Assembly: GCF_014648595.1 (NCBI RefSeq)
Contig: NZ_BMRK01000001.1
Span: forward strand, 62,001 to 126,000
Direction: 5' to 3'
From: Nocardioides luteus
GTDB lineage: Bacteria > Actinomycetota > Actinomycetes > Propionibacteriales > Nocardioidaceae
DNA length: 64,000 bases
Shown: piece after piece, positions 52,092 to 61,611 of the stretch
How the letters are laid out: every line of letters starts with the position of its first letter
Position numbering within the stretch: position 1 is the first letter of the stretch
The notes under the pieces: generated by a model
What the model was told of the DNA's origin: nothing
Database searches by the model: none
Seen by the model: only the letters and a program-made list of their open reading frames with translations
Position numbers and translations under genes: made by a program

Positions 52092-53330
52092 TCAGGAGAA
52101 GTCAGCCGAGGCGCGCTTGGCCATCTCGAGGAACTGGCGGCGCGACTCGAGGTTCTCCTCGAGGCTCTTGATCTTGCGGTCGTCGCCGGCGGAGCGGGCC
52201 TTGTCGAGGTCGGACTCGACCTGGGCGATGGCCTCCTCGAGCTTGGCGATCATGTCGTCGGCACGGGCGGACTTCTCCGGGTCGGACTTGCGCCACTGGG
52301 CGTCCTCGGCAGACTTGATGGCCTGCTCGACCTTGCGCATCGCGCCTTCGAGTTCCTTGATCCGGTCGCGGGGGACCTTGCCAGCCTCGTCCCAGCGGTC
52401 GGCGATGGCGCGGAAGGAACGCTTGACGGCGTCGAGGTCCTCGCCCTTCTCCAGCAGCGGGAGGAGTTGCTGGGCCTCGGCGAGCAGGCCCTCCTTGACG
52501 ACAGCGTTCTGGGCGAACTCTGCGTCGAGCGCGGCGTTGGCCTCGTCACGGGCGCCGAAGAAGACGTCCTGGGCAGCGCGGAACTGCTTCCAGAGCTTGT
52601 CGTCGACGTCCTTGGGAGCCGGCCCGGCGGCCTTCCACTCGCGCATCAGGTCGCGGTAGCGGCCCGCGGTGGGGCCCCAGTCGGTCGAGGAGGAGAGCTG
52701 CTCGGCCTCGACGATGATCCGCTCCTTGATCACCTTGGCGTCCTCGCGCCGGGCGTTGAGCTCGGCGAAGTGGGCCTTGCGGCGACGCGTGTAGGCGGTG
52801 CGCGCGGTGGAGAAGCGGCGCCACAGCGCATCGTCGGAGGAGCGGTCGATGCGGGGGAGCGCCTTCCACTGGTCGAGCAGCTCGCGCAGACGGTTGGCGC
52901 CGTTGCGCCAGTCGTTGCTCTGCGCCAGCTTCTCGGCCTCGGCGACAAGTGCCTCCTTGGCGACCTTCGCCTCGGCCGCCTTGGCGGCCCGCTCGGCCTT
53001 GCGCGCCTCGCGCTGGGTGGCGATGACCGGGGCGAGTGCCTCCAGTCGCGCCACCAGCGAGGCCAGATCACCGACGGCGTTGGCGTCGGTCACCTTCTCG
53101 ATGACGGTCTTGACCGCCGCGGTCGCCTCGTCCGGCGACGTCTTCCCCGCATGCACGCGCCGCTCGAGCTGCTCGACCTCGAAGGCGAGCTGGTCGAACC
53201 GGTTCGTGAAGAAGGCAAGCGCCTCCTCCGGCGTGCCTTCCGGGTACTGCCCTACGGAACGCTCGCCGTCCGCGGTCTTCACGTAGACCGTTCCGTCTTC
53301 CTCGACCCGACCCCACTGCTCGCTGGTCAC
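52092..53330 (-). CDS. DUF349-repeat coiled-coil protein
   Basis: 412 residues, GTG start. Repeated DUF349 units with the pattern W-x-x-(I/L)-x-R...LW-x-x-F (e.g. DDALWRRFSTARTAYTRRRK, DDKLWKQFRAAQDVFFGARD). Strongly charged Ala/Glu/Arg/Lys helices and a C-terminal coiled coil. Acts in the cytoplasm; molecular role unknown. Found beside relA and hisS in many actinobacteria. Divergent from the MBL gene across 188 bases. Confidence 0.88.
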   Translation of the reverse strand: MTSEQWGRVEEDGTVYVKTADGERSVGQYPEGTPEEALAFFTNRFDQLAFEVEQLERRVHAGKTSPDEATAAVKTVIEKVTDANAVGDLASLVARLEALAPVIATQREARKAERAAKAAEAKVAKEALVAEAEKLAQSNDWRNGANRLRELLDQWKALPRIDRSSDDALWRRFSTARTAYTRRRKAHFAELNARREDAKVIKERIIVEAEQLSSSTDWGPTAGRYRDLMREWKAAGPAPKDVDDKLWKQFRAAQDVFFGARDEANAALDAEFAQNAVVKEGLLAEAQQLLPLLEKGEDLDAVKRSFRAIADRWDEAGKVPRDRIKELEGAMRKVEQAIKSAEDAQWRKSDPEKSARADDMIAKLEEAIAQVESDLDKARSAGDDRKIKSLEENLESRRQFLEMAKRASADFS

Positions 53331-53505
53331 AATGTCCCTACTCTTCGCTTGAGGCGCTAACCTCTTATGAAATCTCCCCCGCCGGACACCGTGCTCGTCA
53401 CAGTCCCGGTCGGCTCAACTTGCAGGTCCCCGTGGCGTCCCGGCACACCTCGGGGTCCCCATCGTAGTCAGACGCCACGATGCGGCGCTGCACTGTACCG
53501 CTGGA

Positions 53506-53511
53506 TAGGGT
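53506..53511 (+). promoter_or_regulatory. -10 box (TAGGGT) for leaderless MBL gene
   Basis: TAGGGT lies 7 nt before the GTG at 53519. This favours that start over the ATG at 53480, which precedes the -10 box. Confidence 0.45.
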
Positions 53512-53518
53512 GTTTCTC

Positions 53519-54214
53519 GTGTTGATCGCAGGCTTTCCCGCCGGTCCGTGGGGCACCAACTGCTACGTCGCAGCCACTGGTCCGGGCACCGAGTGCGTCG
53601 TGATCGATCCCGGCAAGGACGCCGCGAAGGGCGTCGAGGAGGTCGTGCGCGAGCAGCGGCTCAAGCCGGTCGCCGTGGTCCTCACCCACGGCCACGTCGA
53701 TCACATGTGGTCGGTGACGCCGGTGAGCAAGACCTACGACGCCACCGCCTGGGTCCACCCGCGCGACCGCCACCTCCTCGCCGACCCGCTCCAGGGCATC
53801 TCCCCGGAGTCGGCGCAGATGCTGCTGGGCATGCCCGCGGGGACGTACGACTTCGTGGAGCCCGACGACGTCCGCGAGCTGGGCGACGGCGAGCTCATCG
53901 ACCTGGCCGGGATGAAGTTCCGGATCGACCACACCCCGGGCCATACCGAGGGGTCGGTCACCTTCCGGACTCCCTACCCCGACCACGCCGAGGTCAGTGA
54001 CGTGATGTTCTCCGGCGACCTGCTCTTCGCGGGCAGCATCGGGCGTACGGACCTTCCCGGCGGTGACCACGCCACGATGCTGCAGTCCCTGACCGACAAG
54101 GTGCTGCCCCTCGCCGACGACATCGTGGTGCTCCCCGGACACGGCGAGCAGACCTCCATCGGTCGCGAGCGTGCGACGAACCCATTTCTCCAGGACCTGA
54201 TCACCACACCATGA
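53519..54214 (+). CDS. MBL-fold hydrolase, glyoxalase-II-like
   Basis: 231 residues from the GTG at 53519. Metal-binding motif THGHVDH (His57, His59, Asp61, His62), then IDHTPGHTEGS, FSGDLLFAGSIGRTD and VLPGHGEQT, the complete binuclear site. Similar to hydroxyacylglutathione hydrolases, but actinobacteria lack glutathione, so a mycothiol thioester or another substrate is likely. Overlaps hisS by 4 bases, as in related genomes. Confidence 0.88.
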   Translation: MLIAGFPAGPWGTNCYVAATGPGTECVVIDPGKDAAKGVEEVVREQRLKPVAVVLTHGHVDHMWSVTPVSKTYDATAWVHPRDRHLLADPLQGISPESAQMLLGMPAGTYDFVEPDDVRELGDGELIDLAGMKFRIDHTPGHTEGSVTFRTPYPDHAEVSDVMFSGDLLFAGSIGRTDLPGGDHATMLQSLTDKVLPLADDIVVLPGHGEQTSIGRERATNPFLQDLITTP

Positions 54215-55584
54215 GCAACAAGCCGACACCACTCTCCGGTTTCCCGGAGTTCCTCCCGAGCCAGCGCACCGTCGAGCGCGAGGTCGTCGCGACCTTGAGC
54301 CGCACCTTCGAGCTGCACGGCTTCGGCAACATCGAGACCCGCGCCGTCGAGCCGATGGACCAGCTGCTGCGCAAGGGCGACACCAGCAAAGAGGTCTACG
54401 TCCTCAAGCGGCTCCAGGAGCAGGACGAGTCCCGTGACAAGGGGATGGGCCTCCACTTCGACCTGACCGTCCCCTTCGCCCGTTACGTGCTGGAGCACGC
54501 CGGCAAGCTGGACTTCCCCTTCCGCCGCTACCAGATCCAGAAGGTCTGGCGCGGCGAGCGCCCCCAGGAGGGGCGCTTCCGGGAGTTCACCCAGGCCGAC
54601 ATCGACATCGTCGGCCGCGACACCCTGCCGTTCCACCACGACGTCGAGGTCACCCGGGTCATGCTCGAGGCGCTCGGCAAGCTGACCTTCCTGCCCGGCT
54701 TCACGCTCCAGGTCAACAACCGCAAGCTGATCCAGGGCTTCTACGCCGGTCTCGGCGCCCCGGACGTCGAGGAGACCATGCGGCTCATCGACAAGCTCGA
54801 CAAGATGCCCGCCACCGAGGTCGGCAAGCTGCTGGTCGTCGAGGCAGGTCTGACCGACGAGCAGGCGGCCAAGTGTCTCGAGCTCGCCACGATCACCACC
54901 ACCGACGACTCCTTCGTGGAGAAGGTCCGTGCCCTCGGCGTGGAGAGCGAGCTGCTCGAGGAGGGCCTGGCCGAGCTGGCCACGCTGATCAACGCCACCG
55001 CGCCGCTCAACACCACCAACGTACGCGTCGTGGCCGATCTCTCGATCGCCCGCGGCCTCGACTACTACACCGGCACGGTCTTCGAGACCCGTCTCGACGG
55101 CTACGAGAGCCTCGGCAGCATCTGCTCGGGCGGCCGCTACGACTCGCTGGCCAGCGACGGCAAGACCACCTACCCGGGCGTCGGCATCTCGCTCGGCGTC
55201 AGCCGTGTCCTGGTGCCGCTGGTGCAGAAGGGTCTGCTCGACGCCGACCGCAAGGTGCCGAGCACGGTGCTGATCGCGGTCGCCGACGAGGACAGCCGCG
55301 CCGACGCCGATGCGGCGGCTCAGCAGCTGCGCGCCCACGATGTCGCCTGCGAGGTCTCGCCCAACGCCGCGAAGTTCGGCAAGCAGATCCGCTTCGCGGA
55401 GCGCCGCGGCATCCCGTACGTCCTGTTCGCCACCGACGGTGGCTACGAGATCAAGGACATCCGCACCGGCGACCAGGTCCCGGCCGACCCGGCCACCTGG
55501 ACGCCGTCCGACAAGCACGACCTAACCCCGCACGTGGTCTCGACAGGCTCGACCACAGGGGACGACAACGAGGAGAAGAAGTGA
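54211..55584 (+). CDS. hisS: Histidyl-tRNA synthetase
   Basis: 457 residues, ATG coupled to the MBL gene. Class II motifs: motif 2 [20 protein letters not shown]; histidine-specific [12 protein letters not shown] and [12 protein letters not shown]-terminal anticodon-binding domain. The last 16 residues ([17 protein letters not shown] region) lie beyond the folded domain and are partly encoded by a dispersed repeat at 55534-55556. Overlaps aspS by 4 bases. Confidence 0.97.
   Translation: MSNKPTPLSGFPEFLPSQRTVEREVVATLSRTFELHGFGNIETRAVEPMDQLLRKGDTSKEVYVLKRLQEQDESRDKGMGLHFDLTVPFARYVLEHAGKLDFPFRRYQIQKVWRGERPQEGRFREFTQADIDIVGRDTLPFHHDVEVTRVMLEALGKLTFLPGFTLQVNNRKLIQGFYAGLGAPDVEETMRLIDKLDKMPATEVGKLLVVEAGLTDEQAAKCLELATITTTDDSFVEKVRALGVESELLEEGLAELATLINATAPLNTTNVRVVADLSIARGLDYYTGTVFETRLDGYESLGSICSGGRYDSLASDGKTTYPGVGISLGVSRVLVPLVQKGLLDADRKVPSTVLIAVADEDSRADADAAAQQLRAHDVACEVSPNAAKFGKQIRFAERRGIPYVLFATDGGYEIKDIRTGDQVPADPATWTPSDKHDLTPHVVSTGSTTGDDNEEKK
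55534..55556. repeat. Dispersed imperfect palindrome inside the 3' end of hisS
   Basis: The core GGTCTCGACAGGCTCGACC at 55536-55554 recurs with one change (GGTCTCGACAAGCTCGACC) at 63887-63905. GTGG+TCGA pairs with TCGA+CCAC. Sequences of this type recur between genes in many actinobacteria. Confidence 0.65.
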
Positions 55585-57365
55585 TCCGCACCCACGACGC
55601 CGGCACCCTGCGTGCCGAGCACGTCGGCCAGACCGTGACCCTCGCCGGCTGGGTAGGCCGCCGACGCGATCACGGCGGGGTCGCGTTCCTCGATCTGCGC
55701 GAGGCCAGCGGCGTGGTCCAGGTCGTCGTCCGTGACGAGGAGATCGCCCACGCGCTCCGCAACGAGTACTGCATCAAGGTCACCGGCGAGGTCGTCGCGC
55801 GCACCGAGGACAACCGCAACCCCAACCTCGCCACCGGCGAGATCGAGGTCGTGGCCAAGGAGCTCGAGGTCCTCTCGGCCGCCGCAGCCCTGCCGTTCCC
55901 GATCGACGACCACGTCGAGGTCGGCGAGGACGTCCGCTACAAGCACCGCTACCTCGACCTGCGCCGCACCGCTCCCGGCAACGCCATCCGGCTGCGCTCG
56001 AAGGCCAACAAGGCCGCCCGCGACGTGCTCGCCGGCCACGACTTCGTCGAGATCGAGACCCCGACGCTGACCCGTTCGACCCCGGAGGGCGCTCGCGACT
56101 TCCTGGTCCCGGCGCGCCTGCAGCCGGGTTCGTGGTACGCGCTGCCGCAGTCGCCGCAGCTGTTCAAGCAGCTGCTCATGGTGGCCGGCATGGAGCGCTA
56201 CTACCAGCTCGCCCGCGCCTACCGCGACGAGGACTTCCGCGCCGACCGGCAGCCGGAGTTCACCCAGCTCGACATCGAGATGAGCTTCGTCGAGCAGGAT
56301 GACGTCATCGCCCTCGGCGAGGAGATCGTCGCCGCGCTGTGGAAGCTGATCGGCTACGACGTGCCGCTCCCGCTGCCGCGGATGACCTACGCCGACGCGA
56401 TGGCCAAGTACGGCTCGGACAAGCCCGACCTGCGCTTCGGCATCGAGATCACCGAGTGCACCGACTACTTCTCCGAGACGACGTTCCGCGTCTTCCAGGC
56501 GCCCTACGTCGGCGCCGTGGTGATGCCCGGTGGCGCGAGCCAGCCGCGTCGTCAGCTCGACGGCTGGCAGGAGTGGGCCAAGCAGCGCGGCGCCAAGGGC
56601 CTGGCGTACGTCCTGGTCCAGGAGGACGGCTCGCTGACCGGCCCGGTCGCCAAGAACCTCTCCGAGAAGGAGGCGGCCGGCCTGGCCGCCCACGTCGGCG
56701 CGAACCCCGGCGACTGCATCTTCTTCGCCGCCGGTGCGGCCAAGTCGAGCCGCTCGCTGCTCGGCGCCGCCCGCCTCGAGATCGGCAACCGGCTCGACCT
56801 GCGCAAGGACGGCGACTGGAGCTTCCTGTGGGTCGTCGACGCGCCGCTGCTCGAGCCGGCCTCCGAGGCCGTCGAGTCCGGTGACGTCGCAGTCGGCGCG
56901 GGGGAGTGGACCGCGGTCCACCACGCCTTCACCAGCCCGCAGGACGTCGAAGGCTTCGACAAGGACCCCGGCAACGCGCTGGCCTGGGCCTACGACATCG
57001 TCTGCAACGGCAACGAGATCGGCGGTGGCTCGATCCGTATCCACCGCGAGGACGTCCAGAAGCGGGTCTTCGACCTGATGGGCATCGGCGAAGAGGCGGC
57101 CGAGGAGAAGTTCGGCTTCCTGCTCGACGCGTTCAAGTTCGGCGCCCCGCCCCACGGTGGCATCGCGTTCGGGTGGGACCGGGTCGTCGCCCTGCTGGCC
57201 GGCACCGACTCGATCCGCGACGTGATCGCGTTCCCGAAGACGGGTGCGGGATACGACCCGCTGACCGCTGCTCCGGCACCGATCACGCCCGAGCAGCGCA
57301 AGGAGGCCGGCGTCGACGCCAAGCCCGCTCCCAAGACCCCGGCGGAGGGTGAATCCGCTAACTGA
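55581..57365 (+). CDS. aspS: Aspartyl-tRNA synthetase
   Basis: 594 residues, GTG overlapping hisS. N-terminal OB anticodon domain ([20 protein letters not shown]), class II core with [20 protein letters not shown] (motif 2), [20 protein letters not shown] and [15 protein letters not shown] (motif 3), plus the bacterial insertion domain. The His in RRDHGG, where E. coli has Leu, is a residue linked in other bacteria to non-discriminating enzymes that also charge tRNA-Asn; that is only a hint here. Followed by a strong terminator. Confidence 0.97.
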   Translation: MIRTHDAGTLRAEHVGQTVTLAGWVGRRRDHGGVAFLDLREASGVVQVVVRDEEIAHALRNEYCIKVTGEVVARTEDNRNPNLATGEIEVVAKELEVLSAAAALPFPIDDHVEVGEDVRYKHRYLDLRRTAPGNAIRLRSKANKAARDVLAGHDFVEIETPTLTRSTPEGARDFLVPARLQPGSWYALPQSPQLFKQLLMVAGMERYYQLARAYRDEDFRADRQPEFTQLDIEMSFVEQDDVIALGEEIVAALWKLIGYDVPLPLPRMTYADAMAKYGSDKPDLRFGIEITECTDYFSETTFRVFQAPYVGAVVMPGGASQPRRQLDGWQEWAKQRGAKGLAYVLVQEDGSLTGPVAKNLSEKEAAGLAAHVGANPGDCIFFAAGAAKSSRSLLGAARLEIGNRLDLRKDGDWSFLWVVDAPLLEPASEAVESGDVAVGAGEWTAVHHAFTSPQDVEGFDKDPGNALAWAYDIVCNGNEIGGGSIRIHREDVQKRVFDLMGIGEEAAEEKFGFLLDAFKFGAPPHGGIAFGWDRVVALLAGTDSIRDVIAFPKTGAGYDPLTAAPAPITPEQRKEAGVDAKPAPKTPAEGESAN

Positions 57366-57387
57366 GGTCAACTCAGGTAAAGCCAGC

Positions 57388-57425
57388 AGAGTCTCCGGGT
57401 CCGACACGTCGGTCCCGGAGACTCT
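57388..57425 (+). terminator. hisS-aspS operon terminator
   Basis: AGAGTCTCCGGG (57388-57399) and its exact reverse complement (57414-57425); the 14-base loop itself pairs (CCGAC-AC-GTCGG), making one long stem. Followed by TGCGTT. Confidence 0.85.
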
Positions 57426-57608
57426 TGCGTTGAGCGGGGAATCGCAACAAGGCATCCCGATACGCCGTATCACTGGATGAAATCGGATCGTTACCGCTCC
57501 GGGTCACATCGGGGCAAAGGGATCACATAGAGTTCCATCCGTCGACCTCGTGGGTCGGACGCTGCCATGCGACGGCGGCACCCACAAATACGACTAGACA
57601 GAGGAACC

Positions 57609-58622
57609 ATGAGCGAATCGGCCACCGTGTTCGAAGGTGAAGAACTCTCGGGTGGATCGACACCTCCCAGCGCGCCGGGAGAGGCGAAGGCGATCGCCGG
57701 CAAGTCGCCGATGAAGCTGGCCATGATGCGGCTTCGCAAGGACAAGCCGACGATGGTGTCTTTGACCGTCGTCATCTTGGTCGTCGTGGCCGCCGTGCTG
57801 GCGCCGCTGCTGGTCAAGATGGGTGTGCTGGACCCGTTCAGCTACAACCAGAACCTCCTCGATGCCAACACCATCCCCGAGGGCGGCTGGAGCGGCGCGA
57901 GCGGCGCCCACCCGCTCGGCGTGGAGCCCGGCACCGGCCGTGACGCGATGTCCCGCTTCTGGTACGGCATCACCTTCTCGCTGATGATCGCGCTCACCGC
58001 CGCGATGCTCTCGGTGATCATCGGTGCCGTGGTCGGCATCATCGCCGGCTTCAGCGGTGGCTGGGTCGACGCGATCCTGAGCCGCTTCACCGACCTGACG
58101 CTCTCCTTCCCCTCGACCCTGATGCTGCTGGCGCTCTCCTCCCTGGGGCTGAAGCTGGTCCAGCAGGTGACCGGGCTGCCCAACGGCCCGCTGGCCCAGG
58201 GGATCTACTGCACCGTGGTGCTGGCGATCTTCGGCTGGACCAGCACCGCCCGTGTGGTCAGGGGCCAGGTGCTCTCGATCAAGCAGCGGGAGTTCGTGGA
58301 GGCGGCGGTCGTGCTGGGTGCCTCCAAGCCGCGGATCTACTTCAAGGAGATCCTGCCGAACCTGTGGGCTCCGCTGCTGGTCCTCGTCACGCTGATGATG
58401 CCGGCCTACATCTCTGCGGAGGCGGCCCTGAGCTACCTCCAGGTCAGTGTGAAGCCCCCGACGCCGACTCTCGGCAACGTGCTCGCGGACTCGCTGAAGT
58501 ACGCGCAGGTGGACCCGTTCTACTTCTTCATGCCCGCGATCCTGATCGCGACGATCGTGATCTCGTTCAACCTTCTGGGAGACGGGCTGCGCGACGCCCT
58601 CGACCCGAAGGGCGACAGGTGA
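57609..58622 (+). CDS. dppC: Dipeptide/oligopeptide ABC permease, DppC/OppC type
   Basis: 337 residues from the ATG at 57609 (AGAGGAA upstream). Cytoplasmic N-terminus of about 60 residues, then six helices. HPLGVEPGTGRDAMSRFWYG is the family OppC motif; EAAVVLGASKPRIYFKEILP is the EAA loop. First gene of a five-gene importer in the order C-A-B-D-F. The upstream gap 57426-57608 probably holds the promoter; I could not choose one. Confidence 0.9.
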   Translation: MSESATVFEGEELSGGSTPPSAPGEAKAIAGKSPMKLAMMRLRKDKPTMVSLTVVILVVVAAVLAPLLVKMGVLDPFSYNQNLLDANTIPEGGWSGASGAHPLGVEPGTGRDAMSRFWYGITFSLMIALTAAMLSVIIGAVVGIIAGFSGGWVDAILSRFTDLTLSFPSTLMLLALSSLGLKLVQQVTGLPNGPLAQGIYCTVVLAIFGWTSTARVVRGQVLSIKQREFVEAAVVLGASKPRIYFKEILPNLWAPLLVLVTLMMPAYISAEAALSYLQVSVKPPTPTLGNVLADSLKYAQVDPFYFFMPAILIATIVISFNLLGDGLRDALDPKGDR

Positions 58623-58711
58623 GCCTCGGGGCTCCTCAACACAGACAGGTGGCCCGCCAGGGACACCCCTCGCCGCCAGAGGTTGGCGGCGACGACACCA
58701 AGGAGAAACGA

Positions 58712-60418
58712 ATGCTCAAGAAGCGAGCTAAGTACGTAGCGGTCAGTGCCGCTGGCGTGCTCGGTCTTTCGCTGGGCCTGGCTGCCTGTGGCGGCGGGGA
58801 CGGCGGTGGGTCGAGCTCGGCCAAGACGCTGACCATCGTCGCCGAGGACCCGGTGGACCACCTGGACCCGCAGCGCATCTACGTCGGTGAGACCATCTCG
58901 CACACGACGCGCCTGGTCTACCGCAAGCTGCTCTCGAACCCGTCGTCGACCGACCCCAAGGTCTCGAGCAAGCCGATCCCCGACCTGGCGACCGACGAGG
59001 GCACCTCCGCCGACGGCGCGAAGACCTGGTCCTTCACCATCAAGGACGGCGTGAAGTGGGAGGACGGCTCCGACATCACGTGTGAGGACTTCGCCTACGG
59101 CGCGTCCCGCAACTTCGCTGCCGACGAGCTCACCGGTGGTCCGGGCTTCTACCTGACCTCCAAGCTCGCCCTCAAGGGTGAGTACCCGGGCCCGTACGCC
59201 GCGACCCCGGAGCAGCAGGCCGACTTCGACCAGGCGGTGTCTTGCGACGGCAAGACCATCACCTACAAGTTCAAGTCGCCGTGGCCCGACTTCCCGCTGG
59301 CGATCTCGTCGCTGCACATGATGGACCCCTACAAGAAGTCCTTCGACAAGGGTGCCAAGAACGACGACGTGATCTTCTCCAACGGCCCCTACAAGGTCGA
59401 GAAGTGGAACGCCCAGAAGGGCGGCACGCTGGTCCGCAACAAGGAGTACGACCCCGCCACCGACGACAAGTCGCTGCGTGAGGCGCTCCCGGACAAGATC
59501 GAGTGGAAGTTCGGCGAGAAGGCTTCGACGATCTACGAGAAGCTCTTCTCCGACAGCCCCGACTCGCAGACCACCATCGTCAGCGGCTCGCGCGTCCCGC
59601 CGGAGTTCTACCCGCGTCTCACCGAGGCCGGTGTCAAGGACCGCTACGTCCAGGTCCAGTCGCCGTACGTCGACTACCTGGTTCCCAACCAGAACCAGAT
59701 GAAGGACCCGAAGATCCGCAAGGCGCTCGCGCTTGCGACCAACGTCGAGGCATGGATCGCCGCCGGCGGTGGCGAGAAGGCCTACACCCCGGCCGACTCG
59801 ATCGTGAACCCGGCTGTTCCGGGCTACGTGCCCAACCCGGCCTACAAGGACCGCAACCTCAAGGGCGACCCGGCCGCGGCGAAGAAGCTCCTGGCCGAGG
59901 CCGGTGCCAAGACGCCGTACCCGATCACCTTCTCCTACCCGCAGAGCGACACCGCTGACAAGCAGGCCGCTTCGCTGGTCGAGGGCTGGGAGGCCGCCGG
60001 CTTCAAGGTCACCCTGGACCCGCTGGGCGACGTCTACTACTCCAACATCCAGAAGCCGTCCAACAAGGCCGACGTCATCTGGGGCGGTTGGGGTGCTGAC
60101 TGGGGCTCCGCGATCACCGTGACGGCTGCGCTGTTCGACAGCCGCCAGATCCAGAAGAGCACCAACGGCCAGAACTACGGCAACTACAAGAACCCGAAGG
60201 TCGACAAGCTCTTCGACCAGGCTGCCAACTCCGCCACCATCGAGGAGCAGAACAAGTTCCTCCAGGAGGCGGACGCGGTCCTGGGCGAGGACGTCGCCTA
60301 CATCCCGCTGGAGATCTCGACCTTCAACTGGGTCCACGGCTCCAAGGTGAAGAACTTCGTCACCACCGACGCCTCCTCGTCCTACCCGGACCTGGCGAGC
60401 ATCGACGTCGAGGACTGA
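58712..60418 (+). CDS. dppA: Peptide-binding lipoprotein, DppA/OppA type
   Basis: 568 residues, ATG with AAGGAG upstream. Lipobox LAAC gives Cys26, then a Gly/Ser tether. Solute-binding family 5: KTWSFTIKDGVKWEDGSDIT, then FSNGPYKVEKWN and DPKIRKALALATNVEAWI. Codon choice is strongly biased to preferred codons, as expected of an abundant receptor. A 12-bp hairpin follows and may protect its mRNA. Peptides are the usual ligand; other family 5 ligands are possible. Confidence 0.88.
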   Translation: MLKKRAKYVAVSAAGVLGLSLGLAACGGGDGGGSSSAKTLTIVAEDPVDHLDPQRIYVGETISHTTRLVYRKLLSNPSSTDPKVSSKPIPDLATDEGTSADGAKTWSFTIKDGVKWEDGSDITCEDFAYGASRNFAADELTGGPGFYLTSKLALKGEYPGPYAATPEQQADFDQAVSCDGKTITYKFKSPWPDFPLAISSLHMMDPYKKSFDKGAKNDDVIFSNGPYKVEKWNAQKGGTLVRNKEYDPATDDKSLREALPDKIEWKFGEKASTIYEKLFSDSPDSQTTIVSGSRVPPEFYPRLTEAGVKDRYVQVQSPYVDYLVPNQNQMKDPKIRKALALATNVEAWIAAGGGEKAYTPADSIVNPAVPGYVPNPAYKDRNLKGDPAAAKKLLAEAGAKTPYPITFSYPQSDTADKQAASLVEGWEAAGFKVTLDPLGDVYYSNIQKPSNKADVIWGGWGADWGSAITVTAALFDSRQIQKSTNGQNYGNYKNPKVDKLFDQAANSATIEEQNKFLQEADAVLGEDVAYIPLEISTFNWVHGSKVKNFVTTDASSSYPDLASIDVED

Positions 60419-60470
60419 TCCTTCAGCTCCGCAACACCGTCGGTCCGGCTCTCTGAGCGGGACCGACCCT

Positions 60471-60500
60471 GGAGGCGGGGCTCGCCAGAGCCCCGCCTCC
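60471..60500 (+). terminator. Intercistronic hairpin after dppA
   Basis: GGAGGCGGGGCT (60471-60482) and its exact reverse complement (60489-60500) around a 6-base loop. A weaker stem, GTCGGTCC/GGACCGAC (60439-60446, 60460-60467), precedes it. Placed inside the operon, so probably partial terminator or mRNA stabiliser that raises dppA over the other genes. Confidence 0.6.
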
Positions 60501-60583
60501 CTCTATGTACCTGGACACGATTCCCCCCGGACGACACCCCAAGACGGTGCTCCGGCCGATCCCAATGAAGGTGAGACCCACCG

Positions 60584-61600
60584 ATGGTCGCCTACATCAT
60601 CCGGCGCGTGATCGTCGGCTTGCTCATGCTTGTGGCGATGAGCTTCATCGTCTTCGCACTGTTCATGAAGAACCCGGTCGACCCGGCTCAGTTCTCCTGC
60701 GGCAAGAACTGCCCTCCCGAGCGCATCGAGGAGACCCGACACGCTCTGGGCTATGACCAGCCGCTGGTCGTCCAGTGGGGCAACTTCCTCAAGGGCGTCG
60801 CCGTCGGGCGTGAATACCCCGCCGACGAGAAGATGCGTGAGGCCAACCCCGAGCTGGTCTCCGAGTGCGCAGCCCCCTGCCTGGGCTTCTCCCAGCAGCT
60901 GCAGATGACGGTCAACGAGGAGATCGCCGAGGCTGCACCGATCTCGATCTCGATCGCCATGGTGGCGGTTGTCATCTGGGTGATCTTCGGCGTGCTGTTC
61001 GGAGTTCTCGCCGCGGTGTTCAAGGGCACGCTCATCGACCGCGGGGTCGTCGGGGGAACGCTGTTCCTCTACGCGTTCCCGACCTTCTTCGTAGGTGCCC
61101 TGCTGATCAACTTCGTCGCGATCAAATGGGGGATCTTCCCAGCGCCAGGATATGTGCCGATCGCCGAGGGTGGTGTCGGACAGTGGCTGCTCCAGCTCAT
61201 GCTCCCCGGCTTCACGCTGGCAGTGGTCTACATGGCGGGCTACGTACGCATGACGCGTGCGTTCGTCCTGGAGTCCATGAGCGAGGACTACATCCGCACC
61301 GCCAAGTCCAAGGGGGTCAAGGGCGGCAAGGTGCTCTTCAAGCACGCGCTGCGCGCGGCGCTCACCCCGCTGGTCACCATGTTCGGCCTCGACTTCGCCG
61401 CCGTCCTGGGCGGAGCGATCATCACCGAGAGCGTCTTCAACTACTACGGGCTCGGCAAGCTCGCCGTCACCGCGAACAACAACTACGACCTGCCGACGAT
61501 CGTCGGTCTGGTGCTGCTGCTCGGTGGCTTGGTAATCGTCGCCAACATCATCGTCGACATCCTGTACGCCATCATCGACCCGCGCGTGCGCGTCGCCTGA
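60584..61600 (+). CDS. dppB: Dipeptide/oligopeptide ABC permease, DppB/OppB type
   Basis: 338 residues, ATG with GAAGGTGA upstream. First helix directly at the N-terminus (YIIRRVIVGLLMLVAMSFIV); DYIRTAKSKGVKGGKVLFKH is the EAA loop; ALTPLVTMFGLDFAAVLGGA follows. A loop with four Cys (SCGKNCPPERIEE and SECAAPCLGF) faces outside and may hold two disulfides, uncommon in DppB. Confidence 0.9.
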   Translation: MVAYIIRRVIVGLLMLVAMSFIVFALFMKNPVDPAQFSCGKNCPPERIEETRHALGYDQPLVVQWGNFLKGVAVGREYPADEKMREANPELVSECAAPCLGFSQQLQMTVNEEIAEAAPISISIAMVAVVIWVIFGVLFGVLAAVFKGTLIDRGVVGGTLFLYAFPTFFVGALLINFVAIKWGIFPAPGYVPIAEGGVGQWLLQLMLPGFTLAVVYMAGYVRMTRAFVLESMSEDYIRTAKSKGVKGGKVLFKHALRAALTPLVTMFGLDFAAVLGGAIITESVFNYYGLGKLAVTANNNYDLPTIVGLVLLLGGLVIVANIIVDILYAIIDPRVRVA

Positions 61601-61611
61601 GGAGGGATCCC

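Noticed and set aside
57366-57608. tRNA or riboswitch between aspS and dppC
   Set aside because: No cloverleaf or known aptamer pattern could be drawn; the only clear structure is the aspS terminator.
60471-60500. End of the dpp operon after dppA
   Set aside because: dppB, dppD and dppF follow on the same strand with good ribosome sites, and the importer needs them; treated as an internal hairpin.
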